From: Dechloromonas aromatica (nom. nud.)
Lineage (GTDB): Bacteria > Pseudomonadota > Gammaproteobacteria > Burkholderiales > Rhodocyclaceae
Reading direction: 5' to 3'
Assembly (NCBI GenBank): GCA_017848965.1
Contig: JAFIHA010000064.1
Location: forward strand, 1-64,000
DNA: 64,000 bases
The notes beneath the pieces were generated by a model that saw nothing but the letters and a program-made list of their open reading frames with translations, made no database searches and had not been told where the DNA came from. The translations under genes and the position numbers were made by a program. Shown here one piece after another: positions 21,084 to 33,429 of this stretch (positions are counted from its first letter, which is position 1; each line of letters opens with the position of its first letter).

Positions 21084-21692
21084 ATGAGCCAGGAACAAGC
21101 ACGCGAGCCCGTGCAGGCGCTGATCGATAGCCGGATTTTTGTCTTGCGGGGGCAGCGGGTGATGCTCGATAGCGATCTCGCAGAACTCTATGGCGTCGAA
21201 ACCCGGGTGCTGGTTCAGGCGGTAAAGCGCAACCGGGAGCGCTTTCCCGAAGACTTCATGTTTAATCTGGAAAATCATGAGCTTACGGCTTTGAGATCAC
21301 AAATTGTGATCTCAAACGGCAGGCGGGGCGGTCGCCGAACCGCACCATATGCCTTTACCGAACAAGGCGTCGCCATGCTCTCGTCGGTGCTGAACAGCCC
21401 GCGTGCCATAGCGATCAACATCGAGATCATGCGCACCTTCGTGCGTGTCCGCGAATTGGCCAATACCCACGGCGAACTGGGCGAGCGCCTCAATGAACTG
21501 GAGGAGAAAACCGAAGCCCTGGCCCTCCAGCAGGAGAATTTCGCGCACACCACCCGCGCTCAGCTCAAGCAGGTATTCGAGGCGATTCGTCAGTTGATGA
21601 CCCCGCCGGAACCCAGCAAGCGGCCCATCGGCTTCGTGCAGCCAGCAGACGAAGCCGGAAAGCCGAAAGCAATCAAAGAAAGGCGTGAATGA
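21084..21692 (+). CDS. ORF6N domain-containing protein
   Basis: Protein of 202 aa. Residues about 10-100 form the ORF6N domain ([20 protein letters not shown], then [16 protein letters not shown] and [18 protein letters not shown]). This putative DNA-binding domain is common in phage antirepressors and in accessory regions of bacterial chromosomes. The C-terminal half is a predicted coiled coil ([20 protein letters not shown]) with a basic tail. The ATG at 21084 has the ribosome site AGGGGGAAG. A 27-bp perfect palindrome lies inside the gene. Local GC is lower than in the neighbouring genes, suggesting acquisition. Confidence 0.85.
   Translation: MSQEQAREPVQALIDSRIFVLRGQRVMLDSDLAELYGVETRVLVQAVKRNRERFPEDFMFNLENHELTALRSQIVISNGRRGGRRTAPYAFTEQGVAMLSSVLNSPRAIAINIEIMRTFVRVRELANTHGELGERLNELEEKTEALALQQENFAHTTRAQLKQVFEAIRQLMTPPEPSKRPIGFVQPADEAGKPKAIKERRE
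21290..21316. repeat. 27-bp perfect palindrome inside the ORF6N gene
   Basis: Arms TTTGAGATCACAA and TTGTGATCTCAAA flank a single central A. The codons read LRSQIVIS. The perfect 13+13 symmetry is far longer than expected by chance and could be an operator or recombination site. Confidence 0.9.
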
Positions 21693-21984
21693 TCGACGGC
21701 GATCCATTACGCCGGGAACGATTCTCTCCTGGGGTTGGTTGTTGCTCGCGCTCCATAGCAGACAATCGATCCCTGTGCAGATATGCTTTAGGTGTTTTGA
21801 ATGCCATCGTCCGCGAAAATTGAGCTTGGCCCGTTTTGCCTTCGTTAGGTTATCGATTGATAAGGAAACCAGCATTGGATGGTCGCCATATCATTCAAAA
21901 ACTTAAAAGCGATTAATTCGCCTGCGTATTTCTAAGAATAGCGCTGAAATCTCTATGCATGAATAACTGTTAGGTGCCAGCCCT

Positions 21985-22746
21985 GTGCTCTCTGAAAAAA
22001 TTTTAGATTGGTTAGCTTCAACTGGTTTCCCTCTTGAGATGGAAGCTGCTTTTGCATTCCGTGAGGCGGGCTTTTTTGTGAGGCAATCTGCGGTACTCCC
22101 TGACCCACAATCAGACAAAGGCCGAGAAATTGATGTCCTGGCAAATGACCCAGACCTGATTGGCGTAATCGATATCTCATTTGTTGTTGAGTGCAAGTCA
22201 TCTCAAAACCCGTGGGTTGTCTTTACCTCCGAAGATGCATTTTCTCTGTACAACCGCGTGCATGCTTTCGCCATGACTTCTGGGGCTGCAAAACGGGCAC
22301 TCTCAGAGCGATGCGGAAATGACTGGTGGAAGAAATGGATTGATCGTTCAGAGCATGGGGGATACGGCTTTCGACAAGCGCTGAGAAAAGAAGCAGATCC
22401 TGCCTACGCAGCTGCAATTGGCGCGGTAAAGGCTTGCCATGGCATAGCGCAAGATCGTTCTTCGTCCTCCATCCCCCTTCTTGCATTTGCTTTTCCCGTC
22501 ATTGTTGTCGACTCTCCGTTATTTGAATGCTCCAGAAATTCTGATGGAACATTGAAACTCGCAGAGGTTCCGATTAGCGAATTCTTGTTCTCCGCCCACA
22601 TTCCCGAAAATATCGGTTGCTCCGTGAAAGTGGTGACGAGAGCTCATCTACCCATCTTCGCAAAGTGGGCAAGAGAATTAACTAGTGCGATCCGAGACGA
22701 GTTTCAGGATGAAGAAGACAGTGCATTTGGCTCTTCTGAGATCTAA
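21985..22746 (+). CDS. Putative PD-(D/E)xK nuclease-like protein, low GC
   Basis: Protein of 253 aa that I cannot assign to a named family. A possible nuclease core is Asp50 in KGREIDVLA followed by VIDISFVVECKSS with Glu69-Cys70-Lys71, which fits the D...E-x-K pattern of restriction-type endonucleases. Trp-rich central and hydrophobic C-terminal parts have no recognised motif. The start is a GTG at 21985; an in-frame stop at 21964 excludes a longer protein. GC is clearly lower than in flanking housekeeping genes, with AT-rich DNA before it, pointing to horizontal transfer. No methyltransferase is adjacent. Confidence 0.65.
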   Translation: MLSEKILDWLASTGFPLEMEAAFAFREAGFFVRQSAVLPDPQSDKGREIDVLANDPDLIGVIDISFVVECKSSQNPWVVFTSEDAFSLYNRVHAFAMTSGAAKRALSERCGNDWWKKWIDRSEHGGYGFRQALRKEADPAYAAAIGAVKACHGIAQDRSSSSIPLLAFAFPVIVVDSPLFECSRNSDGTLKLAEVPISEFLFSAHIPENIGCSVKVVTRAHLPIFAKWARELTSAIRDEFQDEEDSAFGSSEI

Positions 22747-23135
22747 CCTCAAGCATCTGCCAGTCTGCTTGTCCAGTCCCACAGCTTCCACTGGGGGGCG
22801 ATAGCTGCTCCAAGACAAAGGCAGTAAATCCCCCGTTTCGCTTCCCCGTATTCCCCAGTGCTATCGGGAGTTTGCAAACGCCCTGTCACCGGATTGCGCC
22901 AGCTTGTTCTGAAGTCATTGCCTTCTCCCCGCCCCCCGGCTACCATCGCCCGGCGTTGTCCGTTTTGGCGCGCCTGACTTGATAGAGGTTTGGATGTTGG
23001 AGCTTGCCGTCATCCGGTAACCCCTTTCCCTGCAGCCGCAGGGGATTGAGGTTATCGGGATCGAAAGACCGGGCAGACCACCCGCAGGTGGTTTGCCGTT
23101 TCTGTTCGTTCAGATGACGCCAATGGAAGACCAAC
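22747..23135. other. Intergenic stretch without a supported gene; structured part near rsgA
   Basis: The 389-bp gap between the nuclease-like gene and rsgA contains only short unsupported frames. The last 120 bp fold into several hairpins (see 23012-23097); the first 230 bp show nothing I can name. Confidence 0.6.
23012..23097 (+). ncRNA. Candidate structured leader upstream of rsgA
   Basis: Stem 1: CGGTAACC (23015-23022) pairs with GGTTATCG (23050-23057). Inside it CCCTGC/GCAGGG (23028-23033, 23038-23043) closes loop AGCC. A small hairpin with a GAAA tetraloop follows (23058-23070). The last hairpin has an 11-bp stem with one G-U pair (23072-23082 with 23087-23097, loop CGCA). It ends about 40 bp before the rsgA start. 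No known RNA family is recognised. Confidence 0.4.
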
Positions 23136-24242
23136 ATGAGCATTTCCAAACCGATGGCCGCGCCTTTGTCCGCGCCGGCCGACCCATCCACTTTTTCTGC
23201 TGCCGACGGCCAGGAAACCCCTGTGCCTTGCGGCCCGGACGAGGCGATTGCCCGGGTGACGGCGGTCGACCGTGACCAGTACCTGATCCGCAACGCTACC
23301 GGCGAAATCCCGGCCCGGCTTGCCGGGCGGGCGGCCTACACAAGTGCTTCCCCCGTCGATTTGCCCTGCGTGGGCGACTGGCTGCGGGTCAGGATGCACG
23401 ACGACGGCGCCCACGCCAGCATCCTGGCGGTACTGCCGCGCCGCTCCTTCCTGCGCCGGAAGCGGCCGGGCAGCGCGGTCGAGTTCCAGATGATCGCTGC
23501 CAATATCGACCTGGCCTTCATCGTCCAGTCCTGCCACTTCGATTTCAATGTGCGCCGGCTGGAGCGTTACCTGGTGCTGACCAGCGAGGGAGGGATCGAG
23601 CCCGTCGTCGTGCTGACCAAGACTGACCTGATCGCCACGGCGGAGCTGGAGCAGCTCATCGCGCAGATCCGCCAGGCCGGTATAGTCACCCGCATCGTCG
23701 CGCTGAGCAACGTCAGCGGCAAGGGCATAGCGGCGATCCGCGAGCTGATCCAGCCCGGCCAAACCTGCTGCCTGCTCGGCTCGTCCGGAGTCGGCAAGAC
23801 GACGCTGCTCAATCGACTACTCGGTGACGAGGGTTTGGCGACCGGCGCGGTCAGCCAGTCCGGCGAAGGTCGGCACACGACGACGCGCCGCCAGCTTATC
23901 CCGTTGCCGGGCGGTGCCAGCCTGATCGACATGCCGGGCATGCGCGAACTGGGCATGCTCGATGTCAGCGAGGGCATCGCCGACAGCTTTGCCGACATCC
24001 GGGCGCTGGCGCGCGATTGCCGCTTCGCCGACTGCACGCACGAGCGCGAGCCGGGTTGTGCCATCCAGCGCGTCATCGCCGAGGGCGAAGTGGACGCCGA
24101 GCACTTCCGCAACTACCAGAAGCTGCTGCGGGAATCGGCGTTTCACGAGATGTCCCTGCACGAGAAACGCGACAAGGATCGGGCCTTCGGCAAGCTGGTG
24201 CGCGCCGCCGGCAAGGCCAGGGGGCGGCGGCACGAGTATTGA
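23136..24242 (+). CDS. rsgA: Ribosome small subunit-dependent GTPase A
   Basis: Circularly permuted GTPase of 368 aa that helps late maturation of the 30S subunit. Order of motifs is the permuted one: G4 LTKTDL, then G1 GSSGVGKTTLLN, then G3 DMPGMRELG. An N-terminal OB-like domain precedes them, and a zinc knuckle follows (CRFADCTHEREPGC, Cys-x4-Cys-x-His-x6-Cys). The C-terminus is basic, as expected for an rRNA-binding protein. The first 35 residues form a low-complexity extension compared with the usual start, so initiation could lie slightly downstream. A structured leader precedes it. Confidence 0.92.
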   Translation: MSISKPMAAPLSAPADPSTFSAADGQETPVPCGPDEAIARVTAVDRDQYLIRNATGEIPARLAGRAAYTSASPVDLPCVGDWLRVRMHDDGAHASILAVLPRRSFLRRKRPGSAVEFQMIAANIDLAFIVQSCHFDFNVRRLERYLVLTSEGGIEPVVVLTKTDLIATAELEQLIAQIRQAGIVTRIVALSNVSGKGIAAIRELIQPGQTCCLLGSSGVGKTTLLNRLLGDEGLATGAVSQSGEGRHTTTRRQLIPLPGGASLIDMPGMRELGMLDVSEGIADSFADIRALARDCRFADCTHEREPGCAIQRVIAEGEVDAEHFRNYQKLLRESAFHEMSLHEKRDKDRAFGKLVRAAGKARGRRHEY

Positions 24243-24265
24243 GGTCTGATGGGAGCGAAGGCGGG

Positions 24266-24505
24266 CTACTTGTCCGCCTTGTCCTCAGCAGCCGTCAGCG
24301 GCCTTGCCGCCGCTGACGGATCGTTTTCGTCCGGCTCGATGCCCCAGTCGCCCCAGGTGTACCAGTCGTCGCCGAGCATTTCGGCGGGGTGCATGGTGCG
24401 GCCGGAGCCGTTGCCGCATTGCAGGTCGCGGGCCGCACAGTATTTGTCGCAGCCCCAGCAGATGCGCTCGGGGTGCTTGGGGTGGAGCGGGAAGCGCCTG
24501 GCCAT
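24266..24505 (-). CDS. DUF3079 domain-containing protein
   Basis: Small protein of 79 aa with the DUF3079 pattern FPLHPKHPERICWGCDKYC followed by LQCGNGSGRTMHPAEMLGDDW. The four Cys residues suggest metal binding. Its function is unknown. It lies 12 bp downstream of metH on the same strand and may be co-transcribed. Confidence 0.82.
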   Translation of the reverse strand: MARRFPLHPKHPERICWGCDKYCAARDLQCGNGSGRTMHPAEMLGDDWYTWGDWGIEPDENDPSAAARPLTAAEDKADK

Positions 24506-24517
24506 CGCTCCCCCTCA

Positions 24518-28180
<3,663 letters not shown>

Positions 28181-28210
28181 GGATTACCTCGGCAAAGCAC
28201 CGGTGACGCC

Positions 28211-28267
28211 GCCAAAAGCGAACGGCGCAGCAAACCGGCGAGTGGAACAGGGTTTGCGAGCGCCGTT
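28211..28267 (-). terminator. Terminator of the SAH riboswitch, exclusive with the aptamer
   Basis: AACGGCGC (28267-28260) pairs perfectly with GCGCCGTT (28228-28221), and inside it GCAAACC (28257-28251) pairs with GGTTTGC (28236-28230). CGCTTTTGG follows. The outer left arm reuses bases of aptamer P1, so ligand binding should prevent this hairpin and switch metH on. Confidence 0.75.
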
Positions 28268-28317
28268 GATCGTTGCCGAGCCTGGCCCTCGTCAGATAGG
28301 TCGCAGCGCTCCTCGGC
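28258..28317 (-). ncRNA. S-adenosylhomocysteine (SAH) riboswitch aptamer
   Basis: Reading the minus strand, GCCGAGGAGCGCTGCGAC opens the element, followed by CCAGGCTCGGCAACGATCAA and CGGCGCTC. P1 is GAGCGC (28311-28306) with GCGCTC (28263-28258). The pseudoknot is GCCGAG (28317-28312) with CTCGGC (28280-28275). These blocks match the SAH riboswitch consensus, a family known before ahcY and methionine-cycle genes in Proteobacteria. It starts about 140 bp before metH. Confidence 0.9.
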
Positions 28318-28378
28318 AGGAGGCGAAGTGTAGCCGTCGACGGCGCGAAAGCCAAGTTTTCCCTGCAAAAACAGTCGC

Positions 28379-30376
28379 TCAGCCCAGCGGCTCGCAGCGC
28401 AGCCAGACGGTGAACACGGCGCCGCCGCTGTCCGGGCAGTCGACGGTGATGCGGCCGTCGTAGCGTTCGACCAGCGACTTGCTGACCCACAGGCCGAGAC
28501 CGTGGCCGCCCGGCTTGTGGGCGGTGAAGAAGGGCTCGAACAGGTGTTCGCGCTCGGCTTCGGGGATGCCCGGGCCGGAGTCGGCGACGCTCAGGCGCAG
28601 GCCGATCGGCATGTCGGCTTCGTCCCATTCCTCGGCGCGCAGGCGCAGGCGGCCGCCGTCGGGCATGACCTGGATCGCGTTGGCGAGCAGGTTGATCATC
28701 ACCTGCTGCAACTCGTTCTTGTTGCAGGTGACCAGCCGGTTGGTGCCGATTTCCTGTTCGATCGAGATGTTGCCCTTGCGCAGCAAGTGGCCGACCAGCA
28801 GCAGGCAGTCGTGGATCAACTGGCTGGCATTGACCGGTTCGAGGTAGCCGACGTATTCCTGCGGACGGGCGAACTGCAGCAGCTTGGTGACGATCAGGCG
28901 GATGCGGTGCACCTGGTCAAGGATCAGCCGGAATTCGGGTTCGACCGGTTTGGCTTGCGCGCCGAGCAGTTCGCGGGCGAGTTCGAGGTTGCCCTGGATG
29001 ACGGCGATCGGATTGTTGATTTCGTGGGCGACGCCGGCGGTCAATTGGCCGATGGCGGCCATTTTCTCGTTGGTGATCAGCTTGCCCTGGGTCGAGCGCA
29101 GGTTGGCCAGTGCTTCTTCCAGTTCGGTGGTGCGTTGCGCCACCTTGCCGTCGAGCGACTCGCCCCAGCGTTGCAGGGCCAGCGCCTGGGCCTGCTGGCG
29201 TTCCAGCAGGCGGTCGAAATGGCGGGCCAGTTCGCCGATTTCGTCTGCGTTGTCGATCGGGCCGACGCGGGCCTCGGTGTGGCCGGCCTCGATCGCGTTC
29301 ATCGTCGTGTGCATCCTCTCGATCGGCCGGAAGATGCGGCGCGCCCAGAGCACCGCGAAGATCGCGGCGATCAGCATGGCCAGCGCGAAGAGGGCGACGA
29401 TGCCGACGAAGGCGGATTTCTTGGCGGCGACGAAAGGTGTTTCGAGGAAGCCGACGTAGAGCATGCCGACCCGCTCGCCGCGGCTGTCGAGCAGCGGCCG
29501 GTAGCCGGAGTAGTACCAATCCTGGACGACGAAGGCGCGGGCTAGCCAGGTTTCGCCGCGGCCGAGCACGCTATCGCGCACCGCCTGCGAGACGCGCGTG
29601 CCGATCGCCCGCTCGCCCTCGAACAGGCGGACGTTGGTGGCGATGCGCACGTCGCCGAGGAACAGCGTCGCGGTGCCGACGCTGTCGAGCAGCTTGTCGT
29701 CGGGATAGACGATTTCGTTGAGGTGGTCGATGAATTCGAGGTTGCCGTTGAGCAGCACGCCACCCGCCAGCACGCCGAGCAGGCGACCTTGGGCGTCATG
29801 GATCGGGGCGGCGCTGTGCACGACCAGGCCGCGCTCTTCGACGGCGGCCTGGCTGGGTTGGGCGTTGCGGGTCGGTAGCAGCGGTAGGCGCGCGCGCTGG
29901 GCGAGCGCCGGGTCGATCGTCGCCAGTTGCTCGGCGCTGAAAACGTCGTTGACGGTGCCCGCCTTGTCCTTGAGGGCGTCGGCGACGACCGGCCAGTCGC
30001 CCAGGCAGGGGGCTTTCGGGCGGCCGTGGGCGCAAGCGTTGCGGTCGAGCAGGAGCAGGAAATCGAGCCGCAGGCGCTGGCGTTCGCTGTTCAACCAGTG
30101 GTCCAGCTGCGATTGCGGCAGGTTGAGCCGGGCGGCCAGCCGCGCCGAGCCGGCCAGGCCCTCGACGGCGGTGCCGATGCCGGCGCTGACGCGTTCGTAG
30201 TAGCTGTTGGCGCTGACCAGGTCGGCGCCGACCTTGGCCACCAGCAGGCGGTCGAGAAAGCTGCTGCCCCAATTGACCAGCGTCACCAGCAGCAGCGGCA
30301 GGACGACGCCGAGCGGCAGCAGCGCCAGGCCGATCAGCCGTCTGCGGATCGACTGGCGCGGCGCGCCGGCGTTCAC
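28379..30376 (-). CDS. Sensor histidine kinase with periplasmic Cache-type sensor
   Basis: Membrane kinase of 665 aa. Membrane segment 1 near residues 12-34, a large periplasmic sensor, membrane segment 2 near 320-345, a HAMP domain (RRIFRPIERMHTTMNAIEAG), a coiled coil, HisKA with His451 (TAGVAHEINNPIAVI), and a HATPase domain (NELQQVMINLLANAIQVM; GGHGLGLWVSKSL). The start is a GTG at 30376 that overlaps the regulator stop in a GTGA, so regulator and kinase are coupled. The open frame continues far upstream, but that part is only the shadow of the regulator gene. The signal sensed is unknown. Confidence 0.88.
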   Translation of the reverse strand: MNAGAPRQSIRRRLIGLALLPLGVVLPLLLVTLVNWGSSFLDRLLVAKVGADLVSANSYYERVSAGIGTAVEGLAGSARLAARLNLPQSQLDHWLNSERQRLRLDFLLLLDRNACAHGRPKAPCLGDWPVVADALKDKAGTVNDVFSAEQLATIDPALAQRARLPLLPTRNAQPSQAAVEERGLVVHSAAPIHDAQGRLLGVLAGGVLLNGNLEFIDHLNEIVYPDDKLLDSVGTATLFLGDVRIATNVRLFEGERAIGTRVSQAVRDSVLGRGETWLARAFVVQDWYYSGYRPLLDSRGERVGMLYVGFLETPFVAAKKSAFVGIVALFALAMLIAAIFAVLWARRIFRPIERMHTTMNAIEAGHTEARVGPIDNADEIGELARHFDRLLERQQAQALALQRWGESLDGKVAQRTTELEEALANLRSTQGKLITNEKMAAIGQLTAGVAHEINNPIAVIQGNLELARELLGAQAKPVEPEFRLILDQVHRIRLIVTKLLQFARPQEYVGYLEPVNASQLIHDCLLLVGHLLRKGNISIEQEIGTNRLVTCNKNELQQVMINLLANAIQVMPDGGRLRLRAEEWDEADMPIGLRLSVADSGPGIPEAEREHLFEPFFTAHKPGGHGLGLWVSKSLVERYDGRITVDCPDSGGAVFTVWLRCEPLG

Positions 30377-31746
30377 TCGCAGCCCCAGGCGCTGCACTTG
30401 CGGTCGAGCGTCTTGCGCGAGATGCCGAGCCGGCGCGCGGCTTCCGATTTGTTGCCCTGGCAGGCGCCTAGCATGGCCAGGATGTGGCGCTTCTCGACCG
30501 CTTCCAGCGATTCGCCGGAGGCCTGGCTGGCGTCGTCGGCGCTGCCTTCGTCTTCGTCCGGGCCGAGGTCGAACCAGCCGAGGATCAGCGAGCGCTCGAT
30601 GAAATTGCGCAGTTCGCGGACGTTGCCCGGCCAGTCGTAGGCCGCCATGCGGGCGAGCACGCGCGGGCTCGGTTCGAGCGGCGGCACGTTCAGCGCCTGG
30701 GCCATGCCGGCGATGAAATGCTGACCGAGCAGGGCGATGTCGTCGGGGCGTTCGCGCAGCGGCGGAAGGCTGACTTCGACGACCTGCAGCCGGTAGTAGA
30801 GGTCCTGGCGGAAACGGCCGTTGGCGACGTCCTGCTTGAGGTCGCGGTTGGTGGCAGCGATGACGCGCACGTCGACCGGGATTTCCTGTTCCGAGCCGAC
30901 CGGGCGGATGCGCCGCTCCTCGAGCACGCGCAGCAGCTTGGCCTGGGCGGCAGCGGGCATTTCGGCGATTTCGTCGAGGAACAGCGTGCCGCCCTGGGCG
31001 TAGTAGAAGAGACCTTCGCGGGTGCTCTGGGCGCCGGTGAAGGCGCCCTTGATGTGGCCGAACAGTTCGGACTCGATCAGTTCGGCGGCGATCGCGGCGC
31101 AATTGATCGGCACGAAGGGGCCGGCGTGGCGGGCGCTCATCCGGTGCAGGGCGCGCGCGGCGACCTCCTTGCCGGTACCGGATTCGCCGGTGACGAGGAC
31201 GGTCGCGTTGGTCGGCGCGATGCGCTTGAGGCGCTCGCAGACGGTCTGCATGGCGTCGGACTCGCAGATGACGCCGTCGATCGCCGTCGATCTTTCCTCG
31301 ATCTCGCGGCGCAGCACGAAATTCTCCCGGCGCAGGCGCGAACGCTCGAAGCAGCGGGCGACGCCGTTGAGCATCTGGGCGACCGAGAAGGGCTTGAGCA
31401 GGAAATCCGAAGCACCGGCGCGCAGCGCGTTGATGGCGGTGTCGAGGTCGGCGTAGGCGGTGATCAGGATGACGTCGCCGACGAAGCCGTCGTCGCGCAG
31501 TTCGTGCAGCCATTCGATGCCGGAGCGGCCGGGCAGCGAGATGTCGAGGACGATCAGGTCGTAGAGCCGGCGGCGCAATTGGGGAATCGCCTGCTCGACG
31601 CTGCCGGCGGTGTCCACCTGGCCGTAGCGCTGGGCCAGCGCGCGCTGCAGGAAGCTGATCATTCCCGGTTCGTCGTCGACGACGAGGATGGTGAAGGGTT
31701 GCTGGGGGGCGGCCGCGGGGGCGTCGGCCGGGGATTTGTCGTCCAT
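30373..31746 (-). CDS. NtrC-family sigma-54-dependent response regulator
   Basis: Activator of 457 aa. Receiver domain with Asp68 ([12 protein letters not shown]), AAA+ domain with GESGTGKE and the sigma-54 contact loop GAFTGA (in [12 protein letters not shown]), and a C-terminal Fis-type helix-turn-helix ([19 protein letters not shown]). The ATG at 31746 opens at [10 protein letters not shown] with a Pro/Ala-rich leader before the receiver. It is the first gene of a pair with the kinase downstream. Its target could be the sigma-54 promoter before fdnG, 1.6 kb away across rhlE, but this is only inferred from proximity. Confidence 0.9.
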   Translation of the reverse strand: MDDKSPADAPAAAPQQPFTILVVDDEPGMISFLQRALAQRYGQVDTAGSVEQAIPQLRRRLYDLIVLDISLPGRSGIEWLHELRDDGFVGDVILITAYADLDTAINALRAGASDFLLKPFSVAQMLNGVARCFERSRLRRENFVLRREIEERSTAIDGVICESDAMQTVCERLKRIAPTNATVLVTGESGTGKEVAARALHRMSARHAGPFVPINCAAIAAELIESELFGHIKGAFTGAQSTREGLFYYAQGGTLFLDEIAEMPAAAQAKLLRVLEERRIRPVGSEQEIPVDVRVIAATNRDLKQDVANGRFRQDLYYRLQVVEVSLPPLRERPDDIALLGQHFIAGMAQALNVPPLEPSPRVLARMAAYDWPGNVRELRNFIERSLILGWFDLGPDEDEGSADDASQASGESLEAVEKRHILAMLGACQGNKSEAARRLGISRKTLDRKCSAWGCE

Positions 31747-31895
31747 GTTTTTCTCCGCGTAGCGCGCATGATCGCAAAGCAGCGGCCGGTGACGCAAACG
31801 CAGGCGACCGCCGGCCGTCGTTGCCGCTCGCCGGTTCTGGCGGAGGCCGCCGGTCGACCGGGTAAAATCGCGCTTTTCCACCGGGACAAGCCGCC

Positions 31896-33200
31896 ATGAG
31901 CTTCGCCAAACTCGGCCTCCTGCCGCCGCTCACGCAAACCCTCGCCGATCTCGGCTACGCGGTGCCGACGCCGATCCAGCAACAGGCCGTGCCGGCGGTG
32001 CTGGCCGGGCGCGACGTGCTGGCCGCGGCGCAGACCGGCACCGGCAAGACCGCCGCCTTCGTCCTGCCCCTGTTGCAGATGCTGGCCGCCACGCCGGCCA
32101 CCGGCCCGGCGCCGCGCGCCGTCGTCCTGGTGCCGACGCGCGAACTCGCCGAGCAGGTGCTGGCCAGTTGCCAGCGCTACGGCGCCGGCCTGCCGCTGCG
32201 CAGCTACGCGCTCTACGGCGGTGTCAGCCACGGCCCGCAACTGACCGCGCTGCGCGACGGCGTCGATCTGCTGGTGGCGACGCCGGGGCGGCTGATCGAC
32301 CTGTTCGGCAAGGGCGAGCTGCGCCTGCGCGAAGTCCGCCATATCGTCCTCGACGAGGCCGACCGCATGCTCGACCTCGGCTTCGCCGACGACCTGGCGA
32401 CCGTCTTCCAGGCGCTGCCGCGCGAGCGCCAGGTGCTGCTGTTCTCGGCCACCTTCGCCGACGCGGTGCGGGCGCTGGCCCAAGCGCGCCTGCGCAAGCC
32501 GCTGAGCATCGAGGCGACGCCACGTAACACGGCGGCGCGGACGATCCGCCAGTGGGTGGTGCCGGTCGACAAGAAGCGCAAGCCCGAGCTATTCCTGTTC
32601 ATGTGGCGCGACCGCGGCTGGCAGCAGGTGCTGGTCTTCGTCAAGACCAAGCTGGGCGCCGACGAACTGGCCGAGCGCCTGCGCGGCAAGGGCATCGCCG
32701 CCGAGGCGATCCATGGCGACCGGCCGCAGGCCAGCCGTCAGGCAGCGCTGGCGGCGTTCAAGGCGGGTACGGTGGCGGTCCTTGTCGCCACCGACGTCGC
32801 CGCGCGCGGGCTGGACATCGACGGGCTGCCGCAGGTGGTCAATTTCGACCTGCCGCTGCAGGCCGAGGATTACGTGCACCGCATCGGCCGCACCGGGCGC
32901 GCCGGTGCCGCCGGCGAGGCAATCTCCTTCGTCTGCGCCGACGAGGCACCGCAACTGGCGGCCATCGAAGCCCTGCTGAAGAAGAAGCTCAGCCGCGACG
33001 AGGAACCGGGTTTCGAGCCGCGCCACCAGGTGCCGGCGACGCTCGGGGCGGCGCCGCCGCGCCGCCCGCCGCCGCTGGCCAAGGCCGGCGCCGGGCGGGG
33101 CAGGACGCCGGGCAACTGGGTTGGCTTCGACGAACGTCCCGCCCGCGGCGCCGGCCGGGGCCGGCCGGGTGGCGCCAAGGGCGGTCGCGGCGGACGCTAG
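31896..33200 (+). CDS. rhlE: DEAD-box RNA helicase, RhlE type
   Basis: ATP-dependent RNA helicase of 434 aa. Q-motif region FAKLGLLPPLTQTLADLGY-PTPIQQQAVP, Walker A AQTGTGKT (about 45-52), PTRELAEQV, DEADRMLDLGF, the SAT motif in LLFSATFAD, and in the second lobe VLVATDVAARGLDI and HRIGRTGRAG. The C-terminal tail is rich in Gly, Arg and Pro (GAGRGRPGGAKGGRGGR), typical of RhlE and useful for RNA binding. A TAAAAT element about 30 bp upstream may be its -10 box. It is divergent from the regulator gene and followed by the formate dehydrogenase operon. Confidence 0.93.
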   Translation: MSFAKLGLLPPLTQTLADLGYAVPTPIQQQAVPAVLAGRDVLAAAQTGTGKTAAFVLPLLQMLAATPATGPAPRAVVLVPTRELAEQVLASCQRYGAGLPLRSYALYGGVSHGPQLTALRDGVDLLVATPGRLIDLFGKGELRLREVRHIVLDEADRMLDLGFADDLATVFQALPRERQVLLFSATFADAVRALAQARLRKPLSIEATPRNTAARTIRQWVVPVDKKRKPELFLFMWRDRGWQQVLVFVKTKLGADELAERLRGKGIAAEAIHGDRPQASRQAALAAFKAGTVAVLVATDVAARGLDIDGLPQVVNFDLPLQAEDYVHRIGRTGRAGAAGEAISFVCADEAPQLAAIEALLKKKLSRDEEPGFEPRHQVPATLGAAPPRRPPPLAKAGAGRGRTPGNWVGFDERPARGAGRGRPGGAKGGRGGR

Positions 33201-33250
33201 GGCGTGTTCGCAGTAAGCAGCGTCCCGCAGAGTGCTGTGATGCCCTAGGT

Positions 33251-33297
33251 TGTCCCATTTTGTCCCGCGCGCGCTTTGCCGTTGGGACATTATGTCC
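33251..33297. promoter_or_regulatory. Four TGTCC half-sites, probable activator sites of fdnGHI
   Basis: TGTCCC at 33251 and 33261 are direct repeats one helical turn apart; GGACAT-T-ATGTCC at 33285-33297 is a perfect inverted repeat. They lie 70-115 bp upstream of a sigma-54 promoter, the usual position of enhancer sites. Confidence 0.5.
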
Positions 33298-33364
33298 ATT
33301 CCGCCAAAGGGGATTTGTTTCACCGTATGGCGTCGATTTCATTTAGTTCAATGACTTGCCTGTC

Positions 33365-33381
33365 TTGGCACGGTCGTTGCC
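33365..33381 (+). promoter_or_regulatory. Sigma-54 (-24/-12) promoter of fdnGHI
   Basis: TTGGCACGGTCGTTGCC matches the sigma-54 consensus with GG and GC exactly 10 bases apart. It lies about 50 bp before the fdnG ATG and ahead of an AGGAGGGAAGG ribosome site. Confidence 0.85.
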
Positions 33382-33429
33382 ATGGTTTTTCCCCGTGGCC
33401 GCCAGGGCCGACCAGGAGGGAAGGACAAA

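Noticed and set aside
21685..21906. Small plus-strand frame after the ORF6N gene
   Set aside because: 73 codons without a ribosome site or recognised family, in AT-rich DNA; not supported.
22749..22946. Small minus-strand frame of 65 codons before rsgA
   Set aside because: No family, no ribosome site and unlikely amino-acid make-up.
30377..31933. N-terminal extension of the kinase frame ending at 28379
   Set aside because: The extension is an out-of-frame, Arg/Pro-rich reading of the regulator gene; the GTGA overlap at 30373-30376 marks the real start.
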